From Robinsoniella peoriensis (GTDB lineage Bacteria; Bacillota; Clostridia; Lachnospirales; Lachnospiraceae), in NCBI RefSeq assembly GCF_042680125.1, contig NZ_JBHTNY010000010.1: DNA of 64,000 nucleotides; one strand, given 5' to 3'. Position 1 is the first letter of the stretch. Each line of letters opens with the position of its first letter. This document shows, one piece after another, positions 34,301-41,999 of the stretch. The translations under genes and the position numbers were made by a program. The notes under the pieces were generated by a model. The model was not told the origin of the DNA, searched no databases, and saw only the letters and a program-made list of their open reading frames with translations.

Positions 34301-35052
34301 AAATAACATCTGCCGCAGGTATAAAGCAGGGCAATTATACCGATTCCTCCTGGAAATCACTGCAAAACGCCCTGGCAGCTGCCAGATCAGTCTCAACAAA
34401 AGAAAATGCTGCGCAGAGTGAAGTTGACAACGCAATGAAAGCTTTGACAAACGCAGTATCCTCTCTGGCCTTGAAAAAGCCGGCAGCGGGCAACACCTTT
34501 ACCTACGGAAAGCTAAACTATAAAGTAACCTCTTCATCTAAAGTAAAATTAACCGGTGTGAAAAAGGGCGTTTCCCTGAAATCCATAACGATCCCATCCA
34601 CCGTAAAGTTTCTGAATACTACGCTGAAAGTGACTGCCATTGACAATGCTGCATTTAAGGGAAATAAAAAACTGCAAAAAGTTACCATTGGCAAAAACAT
34701 AACAGCAATTGGTAATCATGCATTTTACAACTGTACGGCTCTCAAAAAAGTAACTATGGGCACCTCCAGAGTTTCTTCCATAGGTGACAAAGCATTTATG
34801 AAGTGTAAATCACTTACATCTATTACACTGCCGTCTTCCACAAAATCAATTGGCAGATATGCCTTCTATGGAGATAAAAAATTAAAGACAATTACAATAA
34901 AATCCAAGAACCTGAGGAAAGCAGGCCTTAAAGTAATATCCGGAATTCCTGCAAATGCCGTAATTAAAGTTCCAAAGTCAAAGACTTCATACTATAAAAA
35001 ACTTTTTAGCAAAAAGGGCTTGAAAAGCACCATGACCGTAAAATCCTATTAA
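31330..35052 (+). CDS. Secreted multidomain phosphodiesterase with BspA repeats
   Basis: 1240 residues. A signal peptide spans about 1-26. A LamG/concanavalin-like domain (about 100-312) is followed by a cohesin-like domain (about 320-455) with a short EF-hand-like DFNGDGVIGAGDV. The alkaline-phosphatase/type I phosphodiesterase-like domain covers about 495-790: VLTTDGGGQVW, QSDYMDHIGHSTGY and NSDHGGNSTNHG supply the Asp/His metal ligands. Two FIVAR modules (about 920-1050) and BspA-type leucine-rich repeats (about 1055-1240; LKKVTMGTSRVSSIGDKAF) complete it. It should act at the cell surface on phosphate or sulfate esters, with the LamG, FIVAR and BspA parts binding glycans or host surfaces. 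No LPXTG motif is present. AAAGGAGAAACATT precedes ATG. Confidence 0.85.
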   Translation: MKRKAVAFLLAVSLAAPNTGMAAFAAETDTTVQAGQKDYQSQPAITEASIEENTASPESESIIPADTPTSPEALFQSDETSSAKGIESSAASSDQTELPAANVMNVDFSDQMATDHSETANSYRTIGNPVISESPELHKPIADFDGSSAYIYPFDSAKYAKITNAVSIECMFKYNSLPSGEHDIFSNQQSGGIGLGLDGGKLTFFAHVGGSYRQPTASIQAGQWVHAIGVVDGESVKLYVNGELEGEIAAAGPVKFTANTTALNFVIGGDSSPNNGVEYLSNAAVSFARLYDTALTGEQVKALDEKAFENADIQEPTPKQVNLGIISSGTAAEDSEMNVNLHANTDESGSVNKITYDLVYDPAVLTYEDVQHKMSGVTIDSSNAGRLKITSTAALSTDDFRQYGTTRLGKLNFKTNTVSDTTDTTVSVENFHAYVNDKDVTDAMNPQEAVQTITVYAKNALDFNGDGVIGAGDVALAPLAQKEAVADAAAIYPYKHAVVLTTDGGGQVWNPDAIYYTTSNSILPTKTNDPAIMAKRTNEYAMDLFNKEFATSYTAQAVTPSISGQNYSSMIHGIPWGDVIPEYQLTNTSAGQEYYADFGKETPLYPSMFKAVTAAAPERPMAAFSEWNPILNGIIEADAAVFGKSSASQESFYDVAGYIRSDAYNNTALVYMQSDYMDHIGHSTGYYNDRYWSELKLYDDYFKAVTDALKEKGSYDDTLIIANSDHGGNSTNHGSSDPSNMDIFIGLGGQTIDSGKKLDGGDNSDIAALALYGLRIDKPETMTGEVFDTSAFLTQEEMAKKNRDIEKVIFERTGKSGILKLENQKSQTRVIDAVIDLDGAIVAKIDAKGGTILRQDTENGQLKLTISYNSQPTALAKITFDRPTTENVKVGEIMLGTQDGREIYADLTNTQGVPGADMTNLNNRITALSKLQSSGYTKASWTVFEAALKEAKLTAANEDAAQNSVDSALAKLNAAFQGLVRLADKTVLNQKITSAAGIKQGNYTDSSWKSLQNALAAARSVSTKENAAQSEVDNAMKALTNAVSSLALKKPAAGNTFTYGKLNYKVTSSSKVKLTGVKKGVSLKSITIPSTVKFLNTTLKVTAIDNAAFKGNKKLQKVTIGKNITAIGNHAFYNCTALKKVTMGTSRVSSIGDKAFMKCKSLTSITLPSSTKSIGRYAFYGDKKLKTITIKSKNLRKAGLKVISGIPANAVIKVPKSKTSYYKKLFSKKGLKSTMTVKSY

Positions 35053-35062
35053 ATCAGATAAC

Positions 35063-35103
35063 AGAAGGAGCATTTCCCCTGCGGATAAAATGCTCCTTCT
35101 TCT
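35063..35103. terminator. Bidirectional terminator
   Basis: AGAAGGAGCATTT and AAATGCTCCTTCT pair perfectly over 13 bp around a 12-nt loop, between the convergent surface-protein and YoaK genes, followed by TCTTTTCTTA. Confidence 0.8.
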
Positions 35104-35127
35104 TTTCTTATTCATCTGAAACAAACG

Positions 35128-35808
35128 TTAATTCTCTCCCTCAGCATCTTCTTTTATAAACATGACCAGAAAACCGAATGCTAAAAAGACACAGCAGAAC
35201 CATACAGCTCTGTCTTTAAATATCCGCGTCATTACAACTCCCAGAATAGCTCCCATAATAAAAACCAGGATAATCCCATAGTATTGCAGACTGCGCTTTC
35301 TGAGTTCCGGATTCTTAGTCTGCCTATATGCACAAAACAATTCTGTAGCACTTCTCAGATTGCCGGTACACATTGTTGTAGCATAAGAATTTCCCTTCAC
35401 CTTTCGAAAGCTTTCTACCTGCATAGCACACACAAAGGAGACGCAGACATTTGCCAGCAGGTTCAGTGACTGAGGCAGAAATCCCACTGCCAGAAGCAAT
35501 ATTATTTCCAATAGTACAATAATTTGCCGCCAGTGGATTTGCGTATTCCGCTGAAACCTCTCTTTAATTTTTTCCACAATATAAATCCCAACTGCAAATG
35601 CCAGTATGGGTATGATGTATTGAATTCCTTCCGTCCACTGACCCTGAGACAAATTCTGTCCGAGAAGAACCATGTTTCCGGTCTGTGCATTTGCAAATAC
35701 ATGTCCTCTTGCATTATAAGTATAGGCATCCAGGTAACCTCCCACAACCGCCAGTATAATTCCCACTGGTATGGACTCTGACATTTGTCCATGCCTTTTT
35801 TTCTTCAT
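35128..35808 (-). CDS. YoaK family (DUF1275) membrane protein
   Basis: A protein of about 226 residues with six or seven predicted helices. Family features are GGYLDAYTYNARGHVFANAQTGNMV near residue 22 and YATTMCTGNLRSATELF near residue 140, each with the conserved TGN. DUF1275 proteins are of unknown transport function. The ATG at 35808 (MKKKRHG) is preferred over 35835, which lies within the ribosome site. It is transcribed away from a LysR gene with an inverted repeat between them, so it is a likely target of that regulator. Confidence 0.85.
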   Translation of the reverse strand: MKKKRHGQMSESIPVGIILAVVGGYLDAYTYNARGHVFANAQTGNMVLLGQNLSQGQWTEGIQYIIPILAFAVGIYIVEKIKERFQRNTQIHWRQIIVLLEIILLLAVGFLPQSLNLLANVCVSFVCAMQVESFRKVKGNSYATTMCTGNLRSATELFCAYRQTKNPELRKRSLQYYGIILVFIMGAILGVVMTRIFKDRAVWFCCVFLAFGFLVMFIKEDAEGEN

Positions 35809-35914
35809 AATTATATGCACTCCTCTGCCTTGCATTACTTTTCAATTTACTATTATATTCTTGTCATTCCATCATATCCAATATATAATAATTATATTTA
35901 CATAATATAAATAT

Positions 35915-35941
35915 TATATGTTGAAATTTTCCCAACATATA
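35915..35941. promoter_or_regulatory. LysR-type operator TATATGTTG-N9-CAACATATA
   Basis: A perfect 9-bp inverted repeat, 30 bp upstream of the LysR start, in the region shared with the divergent YoaK gene. Confidence 0.6.
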
Positions 35942-35970
35942 AAGATGAAAATATAAGAGGATAAAATACC

Positions 35971-36837
35971 ATGGAACTTCTACAACTAAAATATTTTTTG
36001 GCTGCTGCTAAATACGAACACATTACCCAGGCTGCAAAAGTCCTGCACATTGCACAGCCTGCTCTCTCCCAGTCCATCCACCGGCTGGAATCAGAACTTG
36101 GCGTTTTACTGTTTGACCGCAAGAACAGAGGCATCGCCTTAAATGACATGGGTAAGCGGCTGGAAGAGCGCCTCCTTCCCATTATGTCCGCTCTGGATCA
36201 TCTCCCGGCAGAATTACAGGCAGTGAACGAGAATGCCAGCCGGACAATCCGCTTAAACCTCCTTACTGCTACCGCACTGGTTACCAGCTGTATCATTTCT
36301 TATAAATCTCTGCATCCGGATATCATATTCCAGCTGTCCCAGGATCAAAATGATACGGTCTATGATCTGAGTATTTCTTCTGCTATTCCCGGAAATGTAC
36401 TGGACAGCAAAAGCCTGCTCTTGCTCCAGGAAGACTTTTTTCTGGCTGTTCCCGCAAATTCGCCCTACTCCTTACGCCAGTCCATTTCTCTGGAAGAAAC
36501 CCGGAACGAAGGCTATATCAGCTTCTCCGGTTCCAAACCCATCCGTACAATCTGCGACCAGTTCTGTCTGGCGGCAGGTTTTACACCGCACATTGCATTC
36601 GAAAGCGACAGTCCCGAGGCTGTCCGTAACCTGATTGCTGCCGGTCTTGGAATTGGCTTCTGGCCTAAATATTCCTGGGGTCCTCTGCCTGATCTCCCCC
36701 AGGTAGTCCTCCTTCCCATTGACAGTCCGGTATGCCGCCGGGACATAATCATCACATACGAACAGCTTGTAATGAATAAAAAGCCAATTTCTGATTTTTA
36801 TCAATATCTGATTCAATATATCAGGGATTTAAATTAG
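35971..36837 (+). CDS. LysR-family transcriptional regulator
   Basis: This 288-residue protein has the classic N-terminal helix-turn-helix (MELLQLKYFLAAAKYEHITQAAKVLHIAQPALSQSIHRLE) and a substrate-binding domain (about 90-285, with ISFSGSKPIRTICDQFC and GLGIGFWPKYSW). It is divergent from YoaK, and a palindrome lies in the shared promoter. The effector is unknown. AAGAGGATAAAATACC precedes ATG. Confidence 0.9.
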   Translation: MELLQLKYFLAAAKYEHITQAAKVLHIAQPALSQSIHRLESELGVLLFDRKNRGIALNDMGKRLEERLLPIMSALDHLPAELQAVNENASRTIRLNLLTATALVTSCIISYKSLHPDIIFQLSQDQNDTVYDLSISSAIPGNVLDSKSLLLLQEDFFLAVPANSPYSLRQSISLEETRNEGYISFSGSKPIRTICDQFCLAAGFTPHIAFESDSPEAVRNLIAAGLGIGFWPKYSWGPLPDLPQVVLLPIDSPVCRRDIIITYEQLVMNKKPISDFYQYLIQYIRDLN

Positions 36838-37056
36838 TACTGCCTTGCACATATGCCGCGAACAAATCAAGATCTTAGTTAGCATAAACAGAATAGATAT
36901 ATAATTGCAAAACATTATATTTGGGTTTAGCTGAGTAAGGGGACGCATTGTAGATGGAGATGGTGCAACGGAAAGATGGGAGTGGGCAGTGAGCTGTGAA
37001 ATGCATCAGGATTTCGCAGCGAATGCCCGCGTACCGCCAAACTCTCTAACTCAATC
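36838..37056. other. Gene-free stretch with a possible repeat relic
   Basis: No gene is supported. CGGAAAGATGGGAGTGGG near 36972 matches the reverse complement of the window's left end (about bases 23-40) with one difference. This hints that another fragment of the dispersed repeat family lies here. Confidence 0.35.
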
Positions 37057-37057
37057 A

Positions 37058-37089
37058 AAAAAACGCGCCAGGACCACAGCGCGTTTTTT
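37058..37089. terminator. Bidirectional terminator after the P-type ATPase
   Basis: AAAAAACGCGC and GCGCGTTTTTT form an 11-bp perfect stem with a 10-nt loop; T runs lie on both strands. Confidence 0.85.
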
Positions 37090-37097
37090 CTCTTATT

Positions 37098-39470
37098 TTA
37101 ATTTTCACCAACTGATTGTTTTCTCCCGGAAATAGAACCTGCTGAATTTTTCCCCTGGCTTATGTGAATAATCATAGACACGATTCGTTCCAGCAACAGA
37201 GCCCCTACAGAAGCAAATCCCAGTACCAGTACTGCTTCAAAGCTAAGTCCTTCGATTTTGAGCAATGAATGAAACAATGTAATCGCTGCAATGAATCCAA
37301 ACGTCATCGTACTGCATACAAAAACTCTCAGTTTTGTAAATGGAGCACTGGATCTGATCACTGCGGCAATACTCACAATACCTACCAGAAGATACGCTGC
37401 CGTATTCATTTGCCCTGCACCGATTCCAAGCAGCGGGGCTGCCAGATAGACAGACATGATACCAAATATAATGGCGACGGCATTCGGCACAGCTCTTCGA
37501 AACGCTGCCGGAAGAAATTTTTCTCCCACTTTATTTCCATTGGGTTCAAACGCAGTTAAGAATGCCGGATAAGCTTCAATCGCAGCATCTATCAGTGTAA
37601 TTTGTATCGGAATAAATGGAAACGGCATATTTAACAAGATACAGATCACCGTTAATAACACAGAGTATATGGTTTTTACAAAAAATACCCCTGCTACTCT
37701 GGTTACATTATTTACTACTCTCCGGCCTTCCAAAAGCACATCCGGCAAGGAAGAAAAGTCAGAATCCAGCAATACTACCTGCGCAACCTGCTTAGCCGCA
37801 TCACTTCCTTCGGCAACGGCAATACTGCAGTCCGCTTCTTTCAGTGCCAGCAGATCGTTCACCCCATCCCCTGTCATTGCTACCGAATGCCCCTGTTCTT
37901 TCATTGCCTGCAGAAGCTGTTTTTTCTGTAATGGAGTAGTTCGTCCGAATACGGTGTATTTTGAAGTAATCCGGGTGAGATCTGCATCTTCCGCTATGGT
38001 GCTCATATCAATATACGCCCGGTAATTAGCCAGCCCTGCCTCTTTACCAATTGAAGATACCGCTGCCGGATTATCACCGGAAATGATCTTAATCTCCACG
38101 CCTTCCTTCCTGAAATACCGCAGTGTTTCCGAAGCATTTTCCCGCACCTTATCATTGATAACGACAGCCATTAACGGGCAGACTCTTGTAAGGGTTTCAT
38201 CCGGCTGTACCTGATCCCGGGTGAAGCCTGCAATAATAACCCGCTTTCCATTTTCAATCTCTTTTTGAAGAAATCCCGGTATCCTGCCATCTAACAGACG
38301 TTCCGGCGCTCCGACAACAAATATTCCGCCCCCCTCAAAAGAAACTGCACTCCACTTTCTCTGGGAGGAAAATGGTATTTTACCGATAACTGTATAAGAA
38401 TCTTCCTCCTCGTAGTATTCCTTCAAAGCCTGGAAAGTAGCATTATTGTCATCACTGTAATGTAAAAAACTGCCCATCATTTTATGGAAATCCACTTCGA
38501 TGCCGCTTTCCTTCGCCAGATCATAAGTCCTGCTCACCTGCATTTTCCCCTCGGTAAGCGTCCCTGTTTTATCCAGGCACAGAATATCCACATGGGCAAG
38601 GGATTCCAGTGAATACAGATCCTGTATCAGAACCTTTTGTTTCGCCAGCTTTATCACACCGCCAGCCAGTGAAATGCTGATTAGAAGAACCAATCCTTTG
38701 GGCAGCATTCCAAGTAATCCGGCCGCACTGGATACTACCGCACTGAAAGTGGAATCCCCTCTTAAGAAAAATGCTTCCGCAAAAAGGATCACGCCCAGCG
38801 GAATAATCAGGAAACTTGTAACCTTCGTAACTTTTTTCATAGAATTCATCAACTCTGAGTTAACGCTTCTCATTTTCTTTGCTTCTTCTGAAATCTTTGC
38901 AGCGTAATTTTCGTTCCCTACATGTTCTACCTGCGCGTAACATTTCCCGCAGATTACACTGCTTCCGGAAAGCAGCCTGTCTCCGGCTCTTTTTATAACA
39001 GAATCCGATTCTCCTGTCAGAAGTGACTCATTTACTTCCAGCTCTCCTTCCATCACAATAGAATCGCAGCTGATCTGCCTTCCGCTTTCCAGAAGCATTA
39101 TATCATCCAATACAATCTCTTCCACTGAAATCGTCTGCTCTTCACTATCCCGGATTACTGTTACTGTGGGCATGGATAATAATGATAATTCTTCCACCAG
39201 TTTTTTCGCCTTTAATTCCTGTGCAATCCCAATGATAATATTTAAAAGAATAATACCGGTAAACACCATATTGGACCAGGCCCCCACTACTGCCAGGGCA
39301 ACTGCGATCAGCGCATTCAGCAGATTAAACAGAGTAAACACATTAGACTTAATAATTTGTCCTTTTGTCTTTGTAATATTGCTCTGTACAATATTCTGCT
39401 TCCCCTCTTTTATCCTGTCTGCTATTTCATTTTTATTTAATCCCGACTTACAATCAACCTCTGCTTTCAT
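37098..39470 (-). CDS. Cation-transporting P-type ATPase, CtpE-like
   Basis: A 790-residue membrane pump. The phosphorylated Asp is in CLDKTGTLTEG (about residue 300). LTGES at 151-155 is the dephosphorylation motif, and MTGDGVNDLLALKEAD is the hinge. About ten membrane helices are predicted. Length and layout match the CtpE-like branch, which has a member shown to take up calcium in mycobacteria. TM4 reads MLPKGL, with Lys where classical calcium pumps have Glu (PEGL), so ion choice is uncertain. It has no partner genes and faces the phasin-like gene. Confidence 0.85.
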   Translation of the reverse strand: MKAEVDCKSGLNKNEIADRIKEGKQNIVQSNITKTKGQIIKSNVFTLFNLLNALIAVALAVVGAWSNMVFTGIILLNIIIGIAQELKAKKLVEELSLLSMPTVTVIRDSEEQTISVEEIVLDDIMLLESGRQISCDSIVMEGELEVNESLLTGESDSVIKRAGDRLLSGSSVICGKCYAQVEHVGNENYAAKISEEAKKMRSVNSELMNSMKKVTKVTSFLIIPLGVILFAEAFFLRGDSTFSAVVSSAAGLLGMLPKGLVLLISISLAGGVIKLAKQKVLIQDLYSLESLAHVDILCLDKTGTLTEGKMQVSRTYDLAKESGIEVDFHKMMGSFLHYSDDNNATFQALKEYYEEEDSYTVIGKIPFSSQRKWSAVSFEGGGIFVVGAPERLLDGRIPGFLQKEIENGKRVIIAGFTRDQVQPDETLTRVCPLMAVVINDKVRENASETLRYFRKEGVEIKIISGDNPAAVSSIGKEAGLANYRAYIDMSTIAEDADLTRITSKYTVFGRTTPLQKKQLLQAMKEQGHSVAMTGDGVNDLLALKEADCSIAVAEGSDAAKQVAQVVLLDSDFSSLPDVLLEGRRVVNNVTRVAGVFFVKTIYSVLLTVICILLNMPFPFIPIQITLIDAAIEAYPAFLTAFEPNGNKVGEKFLPAAFRRAVPNAVAIIFGIMSVYLAAPLLGIGAGQMNTAAYLLVGIVSIAAVIRSSAPFTKLRVFVCSTMTFGFIAAITLFHSLLKIEGLSFEAVLVLGFASVGALLLERIVSMIIHISQGKNSAGSISGRKQSVGEN

Positions 39471-39555
39471 TTTACCATCCTCTCATCAGCCGGTGAATAT
39501 CTGTCCGGCCATTTCTGTAAAAGGTCATATTAAGATTTTAGTCTAACCTTTTTAT

Positions 39556-39574
39556 GTAAAGTCTGTGTAAAGTC
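39556..39574. promoter_or_regulatory. Direct repeat GTAAAGTC with 11-bp period
   Basis: GTAAAGTC at 39556-39563 and 39567-39574 repeats at 11 bp, one helical turn, as in OmpR/PhoP-type sites. It lies in the divergent promoter region between the P-type ATPase and the phasin-like gene (39471-39741). Confidence 0.45.
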
Positions 39575-39741
39575 AGGCTAAACAATTTCTTAATAATTCA
39601 TGGATAAATTATAATTTTGTTCTTATGTATAAAATCTTAATAAATTTATAAAATTTTCCTAAAAGCGAAAAATCGTCTGATAATATGTTATACTATAAAA
39701 ATAGTAACTGTACATCAGCAAACATAGAAAGGACGACTTAT

Positions 39742-40197
39742 ATGGAACTAGGTGAAGGTTTAAAGAAAATATTTCTGGCAGGCGTTGGCGCAATTGCTAC
39801 CACAGCGGAATCTACCATGGAGATCATAGATACCCTTGTAAAAAAAGGTGAGATTACCGTTGAACAGGGTAAGGTATTAAATGAAGAGTTAAAGCGGAAT
39901 GCCAAAGAAAAAATGAACGACCATGTAACTGTCAATATTGTAAGGGAATACAAAGATGTCATGAAAGCAGTAAATCACATGACCGAAGAGGAACTGGAAG
40001 CATTAAAAGAAAAAATTGCTGCAATGGAGAAAGAAAAGCCAAACTGCTCCTGTGAAAACGGGGAAGATTGCTGCTGTAACTCTTCTGATGAAAGTGAGAA
40101 TTGCTGCTGCAGTTCTGACGAAACCGAAGATTGCTGCTGCAAATCGGCGGAAGCACAAAACGATATAAGCGGAGAAGAAAAGGATCATGACCAATGA
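39742..40197 (+). CDS. Phasin-like protein with a cysteine-rich tail
   Basis: A 151-residue protein. The first 105 residues (LGEGLKKIFLAGVGAIATTAE, VKKGEITVEQGKVLNEELK) match the PhaI/PhaF-like polyhydroxyalkanoate-regulator family found widely in Firmicutes that make no such polymer. The tail has three CCC clusters in near repeats (EDCCCNSSDE, ENCCCSSDE, EDCCCKS), likely metal- or redox-active. AAAGGACGACTTAT precedes ATG. Its end overlaps the UbiB kinase start by 11 bp, a common pairing, so the two probably act together at the membrane. An extended -10 (TGTTATACT) lies upstream. Confidence 0.75.
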   Translation: MELGEGLKKIFLAGVGAIATTAESTMEIIDTLVKKGEITVEQGKVLNEELKRNAKEKMNDHVTVNIVREYKDVMKAVNHMTEEELEALKEKIAAMEKEKPNCSCENGEDCCCNSSDESENCCCSSDETEDCCCKSAEAQNDISGEEKDHDQ

Positions 40198-41812
40198 TAC
40201 TTTGAAACAGGACATCCCCCCACTGAATACCAGGGAGGAAGATTTCCCCGGCGGTCGTCTGAAAGACATCCTGGACGTACTGAAAAAGCATCATATCACC
40301 CGTGGCTTATCGCCGGTAAAGCTGCGGGAAATATTAGAAGATCTGGGTCCTACTTATGTAAAGCTGGGACAAATCATGTCTATGCGCTCTGATATGCTGT
40401 CGGAAGCATATTGCAAAGAACTTTCAAGACTTCGTACGCAGGTGAAGCCCTTGTCTTTTGATATCATAAAATCTGTTATAGAAGAAGAGCTTGGACGGCC
40501 ATCGGGTGAGATATTTTTAAAAATTGATCCGCTGCCTCTGGGCTCTGCTTCTATTGCCCAGGTGCATATGGCGTCTTTATCAGATGGTACAAACGTTGTA
40601 ATAAAAGTACAGCGACCGGCAATTAAAGAAACCATGTCCAATGACATAAAACTTCTTAAGAAAGCAGTCCGTATTTTAAAAATAACAATGGGAACCGGTA
40701 ATTTAATTGATTTTAAAACGGTTCTGGATGAGCTCTGGAAAACCGCACAGGAAGAGATGAATTTCCTGCTGGAAGCCAGAAACCTGGATTTATTTTATAA
40801 AAACCAGGAAGAAATTGTCTACATCACCTGTCCTCAGGTTCTGCACGAATACACCACTTCCCGCATGCTGGTTATGAATTATATCGAAGGAATCCCCATT
40901 GATCATATTACAGATCTGGAAAAACAGGGCTATGACATGACGGAAATCGGAGAAAAGACAGCGGAGAATTATTGTAAACAAATTCTGGAAGACGGTTTCT
41001 TCCATGCTGACCCCCATCCCGGCAATATCCGCATCTCAGGCGGACAGATTGCATGGCTGGATCTTGGTATGACCGGTCATTTATCTGAATTTTACAAACA
41101 GCTCTTAAGAAGGGCCATACTTTCTATCTTAAAAAACGATATTTATGAGCTAAAAAATGTACTTCTGGCTTTAGGCGAAGCAAAAGAACGAATTAACCAT
41201 GCCCGGCTGTATACGGATATTGATGACATTGTAAGTAAATATGTCTCCATGGATTTTGGCAATATGAAACTGGGAGAACTGATCGAAAAACTCCTGGATA
41301 TGGTAAAGGAACACCACATCGCCATTAATATGGATATTACACTGCTGGGGCGAAGTATGATTACAATGGAAGGCACGCTCAGCATCTGCTCACCCAAAGT
41401 AAATATACTGCAGATTCTCTCTGCCCACATGTCATCGCTCTTACTAAAGGAATTGGACTGGAAAAAAGAGATTTTGCACAAAGGCCGATCTATCTACACT
41501 TCCTTTGATAAGTTCCTGGATATTCCGGCTCAGTTGTCCGATCTCCTGAATATAACGAAAAATGGTCAGGCAAAAATAAATCTAGAGATACCTGATTCCA
41601 GGGAATTCCTATATGGAATGCACCGTATGACGGACCGATTGGTTCTGGGAATTCTGGCTGCTGCATTATTTATCGGCTCCAGCCTCATCTGTATGACCGA
41701 TATAACTCCGGAAATCTTCTATATGCCATGGATTAGTTTTGCCGGGTTTTCTCTTTCCGGGATTCTGATAATCTGCCTGCTGGTTCAAATTATTTTCAGA
41801 CGAAAAAAATAA
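40187..41812 (+). CDS. UbiB/ABC1 atypical kinase
   Basis: This 541-residue protein has the UbiB motifs YVKLGQIMSMRSDML (the KxGQ segment), LGSASIAQVHMA (the Ala-rich nucleotide loop), VVIKVQRP, and GFFHADPHPGNI (catalytic loop). Two membrane helices end the protein (LVLGILAAALFIGSSLICM and a last one). Family members are ATPases/kinases tied to quinone or lipid metabolism; in anaerobic Clostridia the role is unknown. It is translationally coupled to the phasin-like gene. Confidence 0.9.
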   Translation: MTNDTLKQDIPPLNTREEDFPGGRLKDILDVLKKHHITRGLSPVKLREILEDLGPTYVKLGQIMSMRSDMLSEAYCKELSRLRTQVKPLSFDIIKSVIEEELGRPSGEIFLKIDPLPLGSASIAQVHMASLSDGTNVVIKVQRPAIKETMSNDIKLLKKAVRILKITMGTGNLIDFKTVLDELWKTAQEEMNFLLEARNLDLFYKNQEEIVYITCPQVLHEYTTSRMLVMNYIEGIPIDHITDLEKQGYDMTEIGEKTAENYCKQILEDGFFHADPHPGNIRISGGQIAWLDLGMTGHLSEFYKQLLRRAILSILKNDIYELKNVLLALGEAKERINHARLYTDIDDIVSKYVSMDFGNMKLGELIEKLLDMVKEHHIAINMDITLLGRSMITMEGTLSICSPKVNILQILSAHMSSLLLKELDWKKEILHKGRSIYTSFDKFLDIPAQLSDLLNITKNGQAKINLEIPDSREFLYGMHRMTDRLVLGILAAALFIGSSLICMTDITPEIFYMPWISFAGFSLSGILIICLLVQIIFRRKK

Positions 41813-41856
41813 GCTTTGATTTCCGTAATGACCGGATATCAAAGCTTATTCTTTTT
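41808..41856 (+). terminator. Terminator overlapping the UbiB stop
   Basis: AATAAGCTTTGAT and ATCAAAGCTTATT pair, extended by TCCG/CGGA, around the loop; a T run (CTTTTTATT) follows. The stem includes the stop codon. Confidence 0.8.
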
Positions 41857-41870
41857 ATTCCTTATCGCCA

Positions 41871-41999
41871 TTAACTGCCCCCAGACGCACAGATGGTTTT
41901 GTTTTCCCGTGGAAATTCACTCCCCATGGTTTTTATCAGTCCCAATCTGTCTGCCAGTTCACAGTAGTATGCAGTCTGCTCTGGATAATTGGGCGATTC
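41871..41999 (-). pseudogene. Orphan C-terminal fragment, PHP-domain-like
   Basis: Directly after the acetyltransferase stop, and in the same frame, 42 sense codons follow before TAA at 41871, including PEQTAYYCELADRLGLIKTM and then GSEF. This resembles the C-terminal segment of PHP-domain phosphoesterases (a G-S-D-F-H motif, here GSEFP). No upstream part is present. It looks like a remnant of a lost gene rather than read-through of the acetyltransferase. Confidence 0.5.

Noticed and set aside
36838..37056. Possible structured RNA or riboswitch before the terminator
   Set aside because: No known riboswitch core could be recognised and it lies downstream of both flanking genes; a partial match to the repeat family is the simpler reading.
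39738..40294. Minus-strand frames opposite the phasin-like gene
   Set aside because: They mirror the real coding strand; the plus-strand gene has a good ribosome site, a known family and overlap with UbiB.
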